DNA from: JAFAQB01 sp045808425
Lineage (GTDB): Archaea; Thermoproteota; Nitrososphaeria; Nitrososphaerales; Nitrososphaeraceae
Length of the DNA: 5,363 bases
Direction: 5' to 3'
Assembly: GCA_045808425.1 (NCBI GenBank)
Contig: JBJMFM010000193.1
Span: 1-5,363, forward strand
Part shown: positions 5,145-5,363 of the stretch, piece by piece
Numbering within the stretch: the first letter of the stretch is position 1
How the letters are laid out: every line of letters starts with the position of its first letter
Translations under genes and position numbers: made by a program
Notes under the pieces: generated by a model
Database searches by the model: none
Seen by the model: the letters and a program-made list of their open reading frames with translations, nothing else
Told to the model about the DNA's origin: nothing

Positions 5145-5300
5145 TTACTCCGCCTCTCCTCGTTCCAATAAGGGCGTTTGGACTGTCAACTTCTTTTTGG
5201 TAAAGTCGATAATTGAGACATTACCATCCCCTGCTGCAGATTTAGCGAATGCGTTTGCAAACATCGACAGCATTGCTGCTCTAAAATAACGAACTATCAT
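5145..5300 (-). CDS. Possible small ORF, 51 residues, upstream of the exported-protein pseudogene
   Basis: An ATG at 5300-5298, preceded by AAGGAA, opens 51 codons ending in TAA at 5147-5145. The next gene's ATG follows after only 3 nt and in the same frame. The N terminus (MIVRYFRAAMLSMFANAFA, then KSAAGDG) resembles a short secretory leader with an AFA-like end, though its hydrophobic core is weak and broken by Asn and Arg. The C-terminal part (TKKKLTVQTPLLERGEAE) is charged. Its last codons supply the GA-rich ribosome binding region of the next gene. I recognise no family. It may be a tiny leader peptide coupled to the downstream gene, a fragment of a decayed gene, or chance. An in-frame TAA just before the ATG rules out a longer start. 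Confidence 0.35.
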   Translation of the reverse strand: MIVRYFRAAMLSMFANAFAKSAAGDGNVSIIDFTKKKLTVQTPLLERGEAE

Positions 5301-5363
5301 TTCCTTATTGCAGGCTTAGACCGTCTGTCTGGCGGAGGTTTACTTTCTACCAAATCACCTATT
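5301..5363. other. Right-edge stretch without an assigned gene
   Basis: Sixty-three bases with no recognisable coding segment. They would contain the promoter or leader of the minus-strand small ORF, but no clear TATA box is visible. A small CCG...CGG inverted repeat (5331-5338 area) is too short to interpret. Confidence 0.3.

Noticed and set aside
5164..5182. TCCAA/TTGGA inverted repeat as a regulatory hairpin
   Set aside because: Only five base pairs with a nine-base loop inside the 51-codon ORF; likely chance.
4900..5289. Open frame of 129 codons on the plus strand
   Set aside because: It is antisense to the exported-protein pseudogene and the 51-codon ORF. The minus strand has signal peptide, SD site and sensible mature sequence, so this is a shadow despite its length.
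3531..5363. CRISPR array, toxin-antitoxin pair or defence system
   Set aside because: No regularly spaced repeats, and none of the small ORFs shows toxin, antitoxin or nuclease motifs.

Overview
The window looks like chromosomal DNA of an AT-rich archaeon. The most likely group is Thaumarchaeota/Nitrososphaeria, in the Nitrososphaera/Nitrosocosmicus style. The support is an archaeal RNA polymerase subunit N, an archaeal/eukaryotic-type ribosomal protein S2, the rpoN-enolase-S2-MEMO-mevalonate kinase gene order, a tRNA without encoded CCA, and a small DUF1059 protein. The lineage is inferred from protein style and gene order, not from a search.

Region 1 (1-3250, all minus strand) is a compact, intact housekeeping operon: rpoN, eno, rpsB, a MEMO-family gene, then the first 40 codons of mevalonate kinase, which runs off the left edge. 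Spacing tightens downstream: 23 nt between rpoN and eno (mostly a run of seven tandem TAA triplets), 1 nt between eno and rpsB, a 4-nt overlap into the MEMO gene (TTG start) and a 4-nt ATGA overlap into mevalonate kinase. A TATA-like box about 27 nt before the rpoN ATG suggests a leaderless transcript. The operon joins transcription and translation parts (RpoN, S2), lower glycolysis/gluconeogenesis (enolase) and isoprenoid lipid synthesis (mevalonate kinase).

Region 2 (3251-3982) holds a tRNA-Leu(GAG) on the plus strand, followed by about 450 nt without a convincing gene. That stretch contains a nested hairpin with a T-run, a cluster of ATGCAT palindromes, and a 46-codon ORF with a faint helix-turn-helix pattern.

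Region 3 (3983-5363) is accessory in character. An intact DUF1059 gene (plus) is followed by the decayed C-terminal third to half of a luciferase-like (F420-type) oxidoreductase (plus; one stop and two frameshifts). Converging on it from the right is a small exported protein gene (minus) that carries an in-frame TAG inside its signal peptide and a one-base deletion near the middle of its mature part. A 51-codon ORF lies immediately upstream of that broken gene. The contrast is sharp: every gene left of the tRNA is intact, whereas two of the genes to its right are broken. No convincing new defence or enzymatic system is visible; the most notable items are this decay zone, the reconstructable secreted protein and the unexplained hairpin/palindrome stretch.
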